Source: Pseudomonadota bacterium
GTDB taxonomy: Bacteria > Pseudomonadota > Gammaproteobacteria > Burkholderiales > Burkholderiaceae_B
Assembly: GCA_023437255.1 (NCBI GenBank)
Contig: JAEZGR010000218.1
Coordinates: forward strand, 1-28,152
DNA length: 28,152 bases
Reading direction: 5' to 3'
The notes under the pieces are model-generated. The model was not told the DNA's origin. It ran no database searches and saw only the letters and a program-made list of their open reading frames with translations. Below are positions 1-6,791 of the stretch, piece after piece. A program made the translations under genes and the position numbers. Each line of letters starts with the position of its first letter. The stretch's first letter is position 1.

Positions 1-1155
1 GGGGCAGTCTTCGACGTCGATGCCGGTGTCTGCCACGGCCGAGGAGTCGCCGTTCGGCGAATCCTGGGCGTTCTCAGTGCCGGTGTGCGCGTTTCCCGGG
101 GTGCCTGGCGATTCATTGTCGCCAGCCGTATTGCTTGGGGGCGCGCCCGTTTCCGGCGCGGGCCACGGGGCGCCGCCCGCTTGACCCCCGGAGTGCGTGG
201 CGCCGGGAACGGCTGTGTTGCCTGGAATGGCGGGCGGGGTGGCGGGGTCAGACGTTCGCAGGCACCAGAGCCCCACGCAGGGCAGGTCGGGCGTGACGAG
301 TGCGTTGGCGCCCGGCACGGCGGCTTGCCCGCCGGGGAGCTCGAGGGCGCTGCCAGAATCGGCGTGGGCGTCTTCCGCCGCGAGCTCTGCCGTGGCCGAC
401 GCGTGCAGGCCCGTGAAGCGTGTGACACGACCGTGAGCAGGGAGTGGCCAGGCCACGGCATGCGACTGCATGACCAAGGCGATTTCGCGTTGCACCGGCA
501 CAAAGCCACCGCGCTTCATGGCGAGCGAGCCGTAGCGCGTATCGTCGGGCGCCAGCTGCCGCATCAGATTGCGCACGCCGGGCAGCAGCGGTTCGTGCAG
601 CCAGGTGAGACGCAGCACCAGCGTGTTGACCTGAAGTGTGTTTTGCCCCGAGTTTGGCCCGCGGCCCTGGGGCCAGCCCTGTGCCATGCGACGCTGGTGC
701 TGCTCGTGCAGATAATCGTTGTCGATGACGGGCAGGGCGTCGCTGCGTGCCAGCTCGGGGGCTGAGGAAGCGAAATCCTGAAAACCCGCCAGCGAGGGAG
801 AAACCAGACGGATGCGCCAGGCAGGCAGCAACGTGGCGTGCGTGCGGCGCTGCATGGCGCGCTGCAGGCGTGCCTGGGCCTGCTGGGGCGCAGGTGCCGC
901 ATACAGCGGCAGAAGCGCCTGGGCGAAGGCATGGTCGAGCGCAACGGGGTCGGCCTGCTGCGTGATGGCGGCGCGGCCGGCCTGCAGGAGCGCCAGGCTG
1001 ACCGCCTGCCGTACAAAATACCAGTGAACGGCTTCGATGCCGCCCAGGCCCATGAGCAGGATGGGCACGGCGGCAAGCAGGAACTCGACGCTGCCTTGGC
1101 CCGCGCAGGCGCGAGGGCCGGCGAGCGGCGCTGCAGGCGAAACAAGTAAGGGCAT
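1..1155 (-). CDS. TadE-like membrane-anchored protein (3' end beyond window)
   Basis: This is an open frame of 385 codons that runs off the left edge without a stop. Residues 20-50 (GQGSVEFLLAAVPILL, continuing to about VHWYFVRQ) match the N-terminal pattern of TadE/TadG-like pilus-assembly pseudopilins: a Gly/Ser-Val-Glu-Phe motif, one hydrophobic segment, then a Tyr-Phe-x-x-Gln stretch followed by an Ala-rich helix. From about residue 290 the visible sequence is a Pro/Gly/Thr/Asn/Ala-rich, acidic tail that is probably disordered or exposed. The ATG at 1155 is the first possible start, because an in-frame TGA lies just upstream. No good Shine-Dalgarno sequence is seen, and the ATG sits inside an inverted repeat. 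The gene lies 67 nt downstream of hslO on the same strand. By family analogy it would be an inner-membrane or extracytoplasmic pilus-related protein. The family call rests on the N-terminal motif only. Any further tad genes would lie outside the window. Confidence 0.7.
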   Translation of the reverse strand, partial: MPLLVSPAAPLAGPRACAGQGSVEFLLAAVPILLMGLGGIEAVHWYFVRQAVSLALLQAGRAAITQQADPVALDHAFAQALLPLYAAPAPQQAQARLQRAMQRRTHATLLPAWRIRLVSPSLAGFQDFASSAPELARSDALPVIDNDYLHEQHQRRMAQGWPQGRGPNSGQNTLQVNTLVLRLTWLHEPLLPGVRNLMRQLAPDDTRYGSLAMKRGGFVPVQREIALVMQSHAVAWPLPAHGRVTRFTGLHASATAELAAEDAHADSGSALELPGGQAAVPGANALVTPDLPCVGLWCLRTSDPATPPAIPGNTAVPGATHSGGQAGGAPWPAPETGAPPSNTAGDNESPGTPGNAHTGTENAQDSPNGDSSAVADTGIDVEDCP

Positions 1156-1180
1156 GCCGGTAGTGTGCCGACATGCCCTT
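1148..1180. repeat. Inverted repeat covering the start codon of the TadE-like gene
   Basis: The arms AAGGGCATG (1148-1156) and CATGCCCTT (1172-1180) are perfectly complementary over 9 bp. A further 3 bp (CGG at 1158-1160, CCG at 1168-1170) can pair inside, leaving a 7-nt loop. On the minus-strand transcript the 3' arm contains the AUG of the TadE-like gene, and the structure lies about 40 nt after the hslO stop. No T-tract follows, so it does not look like an intrinsic terminator. It could limit translation of the downstream gene or stabilise the 3' end of the hslO message; both roles are inference. Confidence 0.5.
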
Positions 1181-1222
1181 CATGCGTCGATTGTGGAGAT
1201 TGCGCAGACGTGCGCAGCGCCC

Positions 1223-2173
1223 TCAGTGCAAGGTCTGTGAACCGGTATCGCCCAGGTTTTCGACGAACAGGCCCGCGCAGTCGACGGCGTCGAACTCATA
1301 GGGTTTGCCGCAGAAGTTGCACGAGACGGAGATGGACTCGCGCTCTTGAAGGATGGAGTCGACTTCTTCGCGACCTAGCATGCGCAGCATGTTGCCGACT
1401 CGCGTACGCGAACACGGGCAATGCCATTCGACCTGGCGCGATTCGACTTCAAGGAGTGTTTCTTCCCAGAATAGGCGACGAATGATGGTGTCGGTCTCGG
1501 TTTGCAACAGTTCTGCGCCGCTGAGCGTGGAGGCAAGGTGTGTGACCCGGTTCCAGGATTCTGCGCGCGACTCGGGTGTGGACTCGGCCCCTGCGGGATC
1601 GTTCGGCCCTGCCGCGCTGGGGCGCAAGCCGCCCGCGTCGGGCAGGCGCTGCAGCAGCATGCCTGCGACCCGGTCGCCGTCGGCGGCAAGCCACAGGCGC
1701 GTATCGAGCTGTTCGGAGTTGCGCATGTACGCTTCCAGCACGGCGGAAACGCTTTCGCCTTCCATGGGCACGATGCCCTGGTAGGGTGCCATGTCGTTGT
1801 CGCGGCCCGGGTCGAGCAGCACGGTGAAGCGCCCGCTGCCGTTGGCGTTGAGCAGCGACTGCAGGTTGCCTTCACTGGGAATGAGTTCCGGGTCGCGCAG
1901 GCTCACGGTGGCGCGGAATGTAAGGTCGGACGTGCATTCGACCACGATGAGCGACACCGGTCCGTCGCCTTGCAGCTGCAGCACGACGGAGCCCTGGAAC
2001 TTGATGTTGGTGGCCAGCAGGATGGAGGCGGCGGTGAGCTCGCCCAGCAGACTGCGTATGCATTCAGGGTATTGCTGATGGGCCAGGCCGGTCTGCCACG
2101 CAGATTCGAGCCTGACTGCCTGGATGCGGGTGCTGTTGTCGGCCAGGAGGTATTTCTTGAAGGTGTCGGTCAT
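1223..2173 (-). CDS. hslO: Hsp33 redox-regulated holdase chaperone
   Basis: Hsp33 is a cytoplasmic holdase that is activated when oxidative stress releases zinc from a C-terminal four-cysteine centre and unfolds the linker. The 316-residue product has the family N-terminal domain (LLGELTAASILLATNIKFQG, LQLQGDGPVSLIVVEC) and a C-terminal zinc module with Cys252-x-Cys254 and Cys285-x-x-Cys288. This is the same spacing as in the E. coli protein (232/234/265/268). It is about 24 residues longer than E. coli Hsp33, mainly through a Pro/Ala/Ser-rich insertion around residues 178-205. The ATG at 2173 follows the acyl-CoA synthetase stop by 17 nt on the same strand, so the two are probably co-transcribed. 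Identification is secure. Confidence 0.95.
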   Translation of the reverse strand: MTDTFKKYLLADNSTRIQAVRLESAWQTGLAHQQYPECIRSLLGELTAASILLATNIKFQGSVVLQLQGDGPVSLIVVECTSDLTFRATVSLRDPELIPSEGNLQSLLNANGSGRFTVLLDPGRDNDMAPYQGIVPMEGESVSAVLEAYMRNSEQLDTRLWLAADGDRVAGMLLQRLPDAGGLRPSAAGPNDPAGAESTPESRAESWNRVTHLASTLSGAELLQTETDTIIRRLFWEETLLEVESRQVEWHCPCSRTRVGNMLRMLGREEVDSILQERESISVSCNFCGKPYEFDAVDCAGLFVENLGDTGSQTLH

Positions 2174-2190
2174 TACGGCATTTTAGCCGA

Positions 2191-3873
2191 TCACTTCCGT
2201 GCCGTTTCGGCGCGCACGGCGGCGAGCATGCTGCGCTGCTGCTCGCGCGCACGCAGCACGTGGCGCCGCACCTGGCCGTCGGCCGTGAGCGGCAGCCGGT
2301 CGACGAACTCCACTTCTTGGGGAACCTGCCAGGCCGCCAGACGTTGTCGAACATGAGCCTGCAGCGCCGCCGCGACACCGGCGGCATCGGTGGCTGACGG
2401 AGGGTTGTCAATGACCACGAAGGCCTTGACCACGTTGCCGCGGGCGCCTTGCGGTTTGGGCACGACCGCCGCGTTGCTGACACCGGGGTACAGCTTGAGG
2501 CAGTCTTCGATTTCGAGGGGGCTGACCCGGTAATTGCCGGCGCGGAAGATGTCGTCGCAACGGCCCACGAACCAGTAATGCTCGTCTTCGTCGGATGAGG
2601 CCATGTCGCCCGTGAGGAACCAGTCGCCGAGGAAGCGGGAGCGGGTGAGCGCTTCGTTACCCCAGTACGACAGGAAAAGCACCGGGTCGGCGTGGCCATG
2701 TGCATCGCGGATGTTCAGCGCCAGCTGGCCCACCGAGCCGCGCCGGCAATTGCGCCCCTGCGAATCGATGATGGCGACACGATGCCCGGGGATCGGGCGC
2801 CCGATGCTGCCGGGGCGAGACGGCCACTTCTGCCAGCTGTCGCCAATGAAGCCCGGGGCTTCGGTGAGCCCGTACAGGCTGTTGGGCTGCGTGCCGAAGT
2901 AACCTTGCGCCCAGTCGTGCAAGGGGGCAGACAGCACTTCGCCGAGGAGGGTGAGCGCACGCAGGGAGTGCGAGGGTTCAGGCGCCTGGCCGCTGGCTTC
3001 GTGCATGAGCGCAATGTCGCTGGGAAGCAGTACCGTATTGGTGATGCCATGCCGGCGCAGCAGTTCCAGGGCTTCGAGGCCTTGTGCCGGGCGCCGCGTC
3101 GTGACCAGTGGTCGGCCGAAATACAGCACGGCCAGCAGCCCGTGCAGCAGACCCGGCGCGGTAGACCAGTCGAGCGGGCTCCAGAAGAGGTCGCCCGGCT
3201 GAGGGAACCAGTTCTGAGCGGCTACAAATGCGGGCAGGATGCCGATGAGCACCCGGTGCGCGTGAAGCACACCCTTGGGCATGCCGGTGGTGCCCGCCGT
3301 GTAGAGAAGAATGGCGGGATCGTCGGCCTGGCAGGCCACCACCGTGAACTCGCCGCTCTCGCGCGCCATGAGGGTGCGCCACGACAGCGTGTCGTCATTC
3401 TGAAACTCAAGTGCCACCAGCTGCTGGACCGAAGGGCACAGCTTCATGATGCGGCCCAGCTCGGGCGCGGCCGAGGCATCGGCAATGACCACGCGCGTTT
3501 CGGAATCACGCAACCGCAGGCTGAGGCCGTCTTCGCCCAGCTGGGGCGACAGTGGTACCAGCACGGCACCCGTGGCCAGAATCGCCATGCTGGCGGCGAC
3601 CGCTTCCGGGCGCGGCGGCATGATCACGGCCACGCGGTCGCCTTTCTGCAGGCCCATTTTGCGCAGCCCGTTGGCCAATTTGTTCGAGAGTTCAGCCAAC
3701 TGACCGTATGACCAGTCGCTGGCGTCGCCATGGGCATCTTCGTGGCGCATGGCCAGGCGACGCCCTTCCATGACATTGCCCGACCAGCGTTGCAGACACG
3801 CCTGCGCGATGTTGAACTGGGCAGGTACCAACCATTGGTAAGACGAATACAGAGTCGGATATTGGTCGCTCAT
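2191..3873 (-). CDS. AMP-forming acyl-CoA synthetase lacking the usual C-terminal lysine
   Basis: This is an ANL-superfamily adenylating enzyme of the medium-chain acyl-CoA synthetase / benzoate-CoA ligase type, expected to turn a carboxylate into an acyl-AMP and then an acyl-CoA. Using the ATG at 3873 (560 aa; GAAG 7 nt upstream), the phosphate-binding loop YTAGTTGMPKG is at residues 191-201, YGLTE at 334-338, and the TGD aspartate at about 423. The hinge region GRCDDIFRAGNYRVSP starts near 437. In the last core motif the normal pattern is LPxTxxGKxxR; here it reads LPLTADGQVRRHVLR, so the catalytic lysine is Gln534 (codon CAG at 2274-2272). A GTG two codons earlier (3879) is a weaker start. 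The gene lies immediately upstream of hslO. The substrate cannot be told from sequence. Confidence 0.88.
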   Translation of the reverse strand: MSDQYPTLYSSYQWLVPAQFNIAQACLQRWSGNVMEGRRLAMRHEDAHGDASDWSYGQLAELSNKLANGLRKMGLQKGDRVAVIMPPRPEAVAASMAILATGAVLVPLSPQLGEDGLSLRLRDSETRVVIADASAAPELGRIMKLCPSVQQLVALEFQNDDTLSWRTLMARESGEFTVVACQADDPAILLYTAGTTGMPKGVLHAHRVLIGILPAFVAAQNWFPQPGDLFWSPLDWSTAPGLLHGLLAVLYFGRPLVTTRRPAQGLEALELLRRHGITNTVLLPSDIALMHEASGQAPEPSHSLRALTLLGEVLSAPLHDWAQGYFGTQPNSLYGLTEAPGFIGDSWQKWPSRPGSIGRPIPGHRVAIIDSQGRNCRRGSVGQLALNIRDAHGHADPVLFLSYWGNEALTRSRFLGDWFLTGDMASSDEDEHYWFVGRCDDIFRAGNYRVSPLEIEDCLKLYPGVSNAAVVPKPQGARGNVVKAFVVIDNPPSATDAAGVAAALQAHVRQRLAAWQVPQEVEFVDRLPLTADGQVRRHVLRAREQQRSMLAAVRAETARK

Positions 3874-3981
3874 GTGCACGCTTCACTTGCTGGCGGGGCG
3901 AAAGGGCGGATGTGAAATCTAGTGAAGCATGGCTGAGTTCATCGATCCGCGCAATGCCTGTGCTGTTTGTAAAAGGGAGCT

Positions 3982-3999
3982 ATGGGGGAATACCCCTAA
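3982..3999. repeat. G/C-run palindrome just after the RDD gene
   Basis: The plus strand reads TATGGGGGAATACCCCTA, a small palindrome with GGGG and CCCC arms around AATA. It overlaps the TAG stop of the RDD gene and lies about 110 nt upstream of the acyl-CoA synthetase start on the same strand. It resembles the palindrome at 4881-4896 in general form (GGG run, A/T core, CCC run). The stem is too short and lacks a T-tract for a confident terminator. A protein-binding site is possible but unproven. Confidence 0.3.
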
Positions 4000-4535
4000 C
4001 GCATCCTGGGGGAAGGTTCTTTGGGCTTGCGCGCGGGGCGCGCATCAACAAGCCGGGTGCCGAGCAGTCGATCGTGCAGGAACTGCCCCTCGCGGTCGAA
4101 CCAGCTGTAGATGAAGAGCGTGAAGGGCGCAAACACGATCAGCAGATCGGTGGAGGCGTAGCCGGTGACGCGCGATGCGCCCTGCACCAGCAGCGCCGCA
4201 AGCAGGGGTATGGGCCAGATCAGCAGATAGCGCAAGACCAGTCGACCCATGCGCGGCGTGCGTCCATCGCGATCGACCAGCCGGATATCCCAGGTTTTCA
4301 TGGGCAGGGTCTGCCCCCCGCGCCAGCACACCAGAAAGTAAATGCCGATGGCGACAAACAGCAGCACCTGGCGCAGGTGACGGAACATCAGTGCGTCATG
4401 GCTCTCGGTGAGCGTGTCGAAGATGTAGCCGGCGGCAAAGACGATGCCGAACAGCAGCACGCCTTCGTACATCATGCTGGCAAAACGGCGCAGGCGGGTG
4501 GGAGTGGTGGCGGTGGCAGAAACGACGTCGGACAT
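3996..4535 (-). CDS. RDD-family inner-membrane protein
   Basis: The 179-residue product begins MSDVVSATATTPTRLRRF and contains the RDD pattern: an Arg near the first hydrophobic segment (LRRFASMMYEGVLLFGIVF), a second segment around VLLFVAIGIYFLVCW, the motif GGQTLPMKTWDIRLVD, and a third segment RYLLIWPIPLLAALLVQG. It ends with an Asp/Arg-containing stretch (YSWFDREGQFLHDRLLGTRLV). RDD proteins are small polytopic membrane proteins of mostly unknown role; some are linked to ion transport. The start is uncertain: an ATG at 4565 would add ten residues, but it overlaps a possible -10 (GATAAT, 4569-4564), so 4535 is preferred. The gene ends with TAG. It stands between the 63-residue gene's terminator and the acyl-CoA synthetase, and I infer no functional link to either. 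Confidence 0.85.
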   Translation of the reverse strand: MSDVVSATATTPTRLRRFASMMYEGVLLFGIVFAAGYIFDTLTESHDALMFRHLRQVLLFVAIGIYFLVCWRGGQTLPMKTWDIRLVDRDGRTPRMGRLVLRYLLIWPIPLLAALLVQGASRVTGYASTDLLIVFAPFTLFIYSWFDREGQFLHDRLLGTRLVDARPARKPKEPSPRMR

Positions 4536-4623
4536 GGAAGTGGCGGTGATGAACGAGTGCGTCATTATCCATGATGCGCAGCGAGCGATGAAGCAAGTGC
4601 TGCGTACGGGAACGGCAGACGTG

Positions 4624-4646
4624 AAAAAGCCGCCTTTGCAGGCGGC
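4624..4646 (-). terminator. Intrinsic terminator of the 63-residue-protein gene
   Basis: On the minus strand GCCGCC (4646-4641) pairs perfectly with GGCGGC (4634-4629) around a 6-nt loop and is followed by five T residues (4628-4624). It lies about 30 nt after the stop of the 63-residue gene and upstream of the RDD gene, so it separates the two transcription units. Confidence 0.85.
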
Positions 4647-4674
4647 CCGACGGTACTGCGGTGTTGCTTGATGC

Positions 4675-4866
4675 TTAGTGTGCGGCGCTCGTGTTGGTGT
4701 TGAGCGAGCCTTCGACGCGAACGTAGCCGAACATGCCAGCAATCTTGGCCACGATTCCCTTGACGTTGAACAGCGGGGCAAAGGACATCTGGTGGTCGAT
4801 TTCCTGCTGGATCAGCTTGCGTTCCAGTTCGTCGGTGAGCATCACGTTGCGGTTGAAGTGGTTCAT
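4675..4866 (-). CDS. Conserved-looking small protein, 63 residues
   Basis: I do not recognise a named family. The product begins MNHFNRNVMLTDELERKLIQQE and ends with SLNTNTSAAH. It is a soluble-looking protein with a charged helical N-terminal half, a more hydrophobic centre (FAPLFNVKGIVAKIAGMFGY), and no signal peptide, cysteine or zinc motif. Gene status is well supported. It has its own promoter (TTGCAA, 17 nt, TACAAT), a Shine-Dalgarno-like GAGG 8 nt before the ATG, and an intrinsic terminator right after it, so it forms a monocistronic unit. A palindrome covers the expected transcription start. This compact, separately controlled layout suggests a regulated or stress-related small protein, but that is inference. 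Confidence 0.8.
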   Translation of the reverse strand: MNHFNRNVMLTDELERKLIQQEIDHQMSFAPLFNVKGIVAKIAGMFGYVRVEGSLNTNTSAAH

Positions 4867-4880
4867 TTGGGTGGCCTCGG

Positions 4881-4896
4881 TCAGGGATTTCCCTAA
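4881..4896. promoter_or_regulatory. Palindrome at the start site of the 63-residue-protein gene
   Basis: The plus strand reads TCAGGGATTTCCCTAA, with 7-nt arms that pair at six positions plus one G-T. It touches the -10 element (4896-4901) and covers the expected transcription start near 4889. The position fits a repressor operator. A second GGG-T-rich-element (AGGTAGAAACCCTAG on the plus strand, 4901-4915) fills the promoter spacer. The binding protein is unknown. Confidence 0.45.
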
Positions 4897-4924
4897 TTGT
4901 AGGTAGAAACCCTAGTAATTGCAA
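4896..4924 (-). promoter_or_regulatory. Sigma-70-type promoter of the 63-residue-protein gene
   Basis: On the minus strand a -35 element TTGCAA (4924-4919) and a -10 element TACAAT (4901-4896) are separated by exactly 17 nt. The leader to the ATG at 4866 would be about 20-25 nt. The promoter lies in the 77-nt gap after the methyltransferase gene. Confidence 0.7.
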
Positions 4925-4943
4925 CCCCAATTGACGAACCGCT

Positions 4944-6359
4944 TCAAGTTCTGTAGCTATTTGCCACCATCTCGAATGAAAACAGCCGGCAGTCGAGCGC
5001 GCCGTTATACACGGGCGTGCGGCGCCGGGGCTTCAGGCGCAGGCGCGAAGGCAGCTCCAGATCGCTGGTGATCACGTTCAAATGCCAGCCTGCGTAGTGG
5101 CGCTTCAGGTTTTCCGACCACACCGGCCAGAATGCGGGGTCGTCTTCCATGCGTTCGCCGTAGGGCGGGTTGGTGACGATCCAGCCGGGTTCGGACTCCG
5201 GGCGCACCTTGCGTGCGTCGCCGACTTCGAAGCGAATCGTGTCGGGCGAGAGCATGGCGCGTTCGCGGTTGGCCTGGGCCGCGGCTATGGCGCGCGGGTC
5301 GATGTCGTAGCCGACGAGCGGGGTGTCGAGCTGCGCGGCGATGCGACTGCGGGCTTCTTCTTTGATGTCGCGCCAGTGGCGGGCATCGTGGCCGCGCATG
5401 CGCTCGAAACCGAACGGGCGCCAGATGCCCGGGGGTACGCCAAGCGCGATCCAGGCGGCCTCGATGAGCAGGGTGCCGCTGCCGCAGAAGGGGTCGAGCA
5501 GAGCGGCGGAAGGGTCCCACTCTGCCAGGGCCAGCAGGCCCGCCGCCAGGTTTTCGCGCAAAGGCGCCTCGCCCTTGTCGAGGCGCCAGCCGCGTTTGAA
5601 GAGCGACTCACCCGAGGTGTCGAGGTACAGCGTGGCACTGTGTTCGTCGAGGAACTGGTGCACCCTGGCGTCGGGTCGCACGGTGTCGATATCGGGACGT
5701 GCGCCTTCGCGTTCGCGCAGGCGGTCACAGATGCCGTCTTTCGCCCGCAGATTGCAATATTGCAGGCTTTGCATGGGGCTGCGCACTGCCGAGGTGTCGA
5801 CCCGCAAGGTATGTTCGGGCCCGAACCAGCGTTCCCACTCCGTTTCGCGTGCCAGGGCGAGAATGTCGTCTTCGGTGCGCACGGGTGCATGGGCGACCCG
5901 GACCAGGATCCGGGTGGCCAGGCGTGAGTACAGATTCGCCTTCAGCACGCCGGTCCAGTCAGCTTCGAAATGGCAACCGGCACGGCCCTTGCGCACAGCG
6001 TCGTAACCCAGGGCGCTCAGTTCAGCGGCCAGGGCATCTTCAAGCCCCTGAGGGCAGGGCGCGAACACCTGCAGCGTGCCGGGCATGGCCCGTTCCCGCT
6101 GACGCCGGGGCGCTTCCGAGCGCGACGCGTTCGGACGCGGGGCGCCCGCTCGGGGTGCCGCCGGTCTGGCTGCTGCGGGCTTGGCGACCGGCGCCGTTTC
6201 AGTCGCGCTAAGTTTTTCCTGTTCGCGCTGGCGCAGCGCGGCCTGGCGTGCGCGTGCGCCACTGCGCGTGCGCCGGCCTGCGGTGTCGCCGTCTTCCGAG
6301 GGCTTTGTGCGCGCGCGGGGAGCGAGCGAGAGGGTCTTGCGGGGTTTCGGGTCTGTCAT
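4944..6359 (-). CDS. THUMP-domain class I rRNA (guanine-N2) methyltransferase, RlmL-like
   Basis: The product (471 aa from the ATG at 6359) transfers a methyl group from S-adenosylmethionine to a guanine of, most likely, 23S rRNA. It corresponds to the N-terminal RlmL half of the E. coli RlmKL fusion, without the RlmK half. Residues 1-92 form a very basic Ala/Arg/Pro-rich extension. Residues 95-205 form the THUMP/ferredoxin-like RNA-binding region (LQVFAPCPQGLEDALAAEL). The Rossmann methyltransferase domain has the SAM-binding motif LLDPFCGSGT (287-296), an acidic motif GYDID (350-354) and the catalytic NPPYGER (397-403). The start was placed 5 nt after the hemJ stop; an upstream extension would run into hemJ. 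It is the last gene of the leuS operon. The target nucleotide is inferred from the family. Confidence 0.9.
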   Translation of the reverse strand: MTDPKPRKTLSLAPRARTKPSEDGDTAGRRTRSGARARQAALRQREQEKLSATETAPVAKPAAARPAAPRAGAPRPNASRSEAPRRQRERAMPGTLQVFAPCPQGLEDALAAELSALGYDAVRKGRAGCHFEADWTGVLKANLYSRLATRILVRVAHAPVRTEDDILALARETEWERWFGPEHTLRVDTSAVRSPMQSLQYCNLRAKDGICDRLREREGARPDIDTVRPDARVHQFLDEHSATLYLDTSGESLFKRGWRLDKGEAPLRENLAAGLLALAEWDPSAALLDPFCGSGTLLIEAAWIALGVPPGIWRPFGFERMRGHDARHWRDIKEEARSRIAAQLDTPLVGYDIDPRAIAAAQANRERAMLSPDTIRFEVGDARKVRPESEPGWIVTNPPYGERMEDDPAFWPVWSENLKRHYAGWHLNVITSDLELPSRLRLKPRRRTPVYNGALDCRLFSFEMVANSYRT

Positions 6360-6364
6360 GGCGT

Positions 6365-6781
6365 TCAGAAAGGTTTGACCACCACCAGGACCAGGACGAG
6401 CGCCAGTATCAGCACCGGCACCTCGTTGAACCAGCGGTAGTAGCGGTGTTCGCGGGTGTTTGCGTGCCGCTCGAAGGTGGCAAGCATCCGCGCGCACACC
6501 CCGTGGTAAATGACCAGCCCCACCACCAGCAGAAGCTTGGCATGCATCCAGCCGGACGCCCGACCGATGCCATAGCCCAGAAACAGCCAGAGGCCGAACA
6601 CCAGGGCGAGGATGCCCAGGGGGGTCATGAATCGATAGAGACGCCGTGCCATGCCCACCAGGTGGTCGTAGGTGGGCCCGTCGCCGGTCTGCGCGAGGTT
6701 CACATAGATGCGGGGCAGGTAGAACAGCCCCGCAAACCAGGCGGTGACGAAAAGAATGTGCAGGGCCTTTACCCAGAGCAT
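6365..6781 (-). CDS. hemJ: HemJ-type protoporphyrinogen IX oxidase, membrane protein
   Basis: This 138-residue four-helix membrane protein is of the HemJ/UPF0093 family, which oxidises protoporphyrinogen IX to protoporphyrin IX in haem synthesis in organisms lacking HemG or HemY. The start MLWVKALHILFVTAWFAGLF carries the conserved early His (His8), and WMHAKLLLVVG carries the conserved Lys (Lys82); both are needed in studied homologues. YLPRIYVN follows the first helix, and the protein ends with a hydrophobic segment (VLILALVLVLVVV). A good Shine-Dalgarno sequence (GAGGAAG) lies 5 nt before the ATG. It sits 10 nt after proA and 5 nt before the methyltransferase gene, inside the operon. Older annotation may call it a CopD-like protein. 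Confidence 0.9.
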   Translation of the reverse strand: MLWVKALHILFVTAWFAGLFYLPRIYVNLAQTGDGPTYDHLVGMARRLYRFMTPLGILALVFGLWLFLGYGIGRASGWMHAKLLLVVGLVIYHGVCARMLATFERHANTREHRYYRWFNEVPVLILALVLVLVVVKPF

Positions 6782-6791
6782 GTTCGCTTCC

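Noticed and set aside
85..1183. Several long alternative frames on both strands over the left edge
   Set aside because: They are Arg/Pro/Ala/Cys-rich and lack domain patterns. The TadE-like minus-strand frame explains the region, and high GC content creates open shadow frames.
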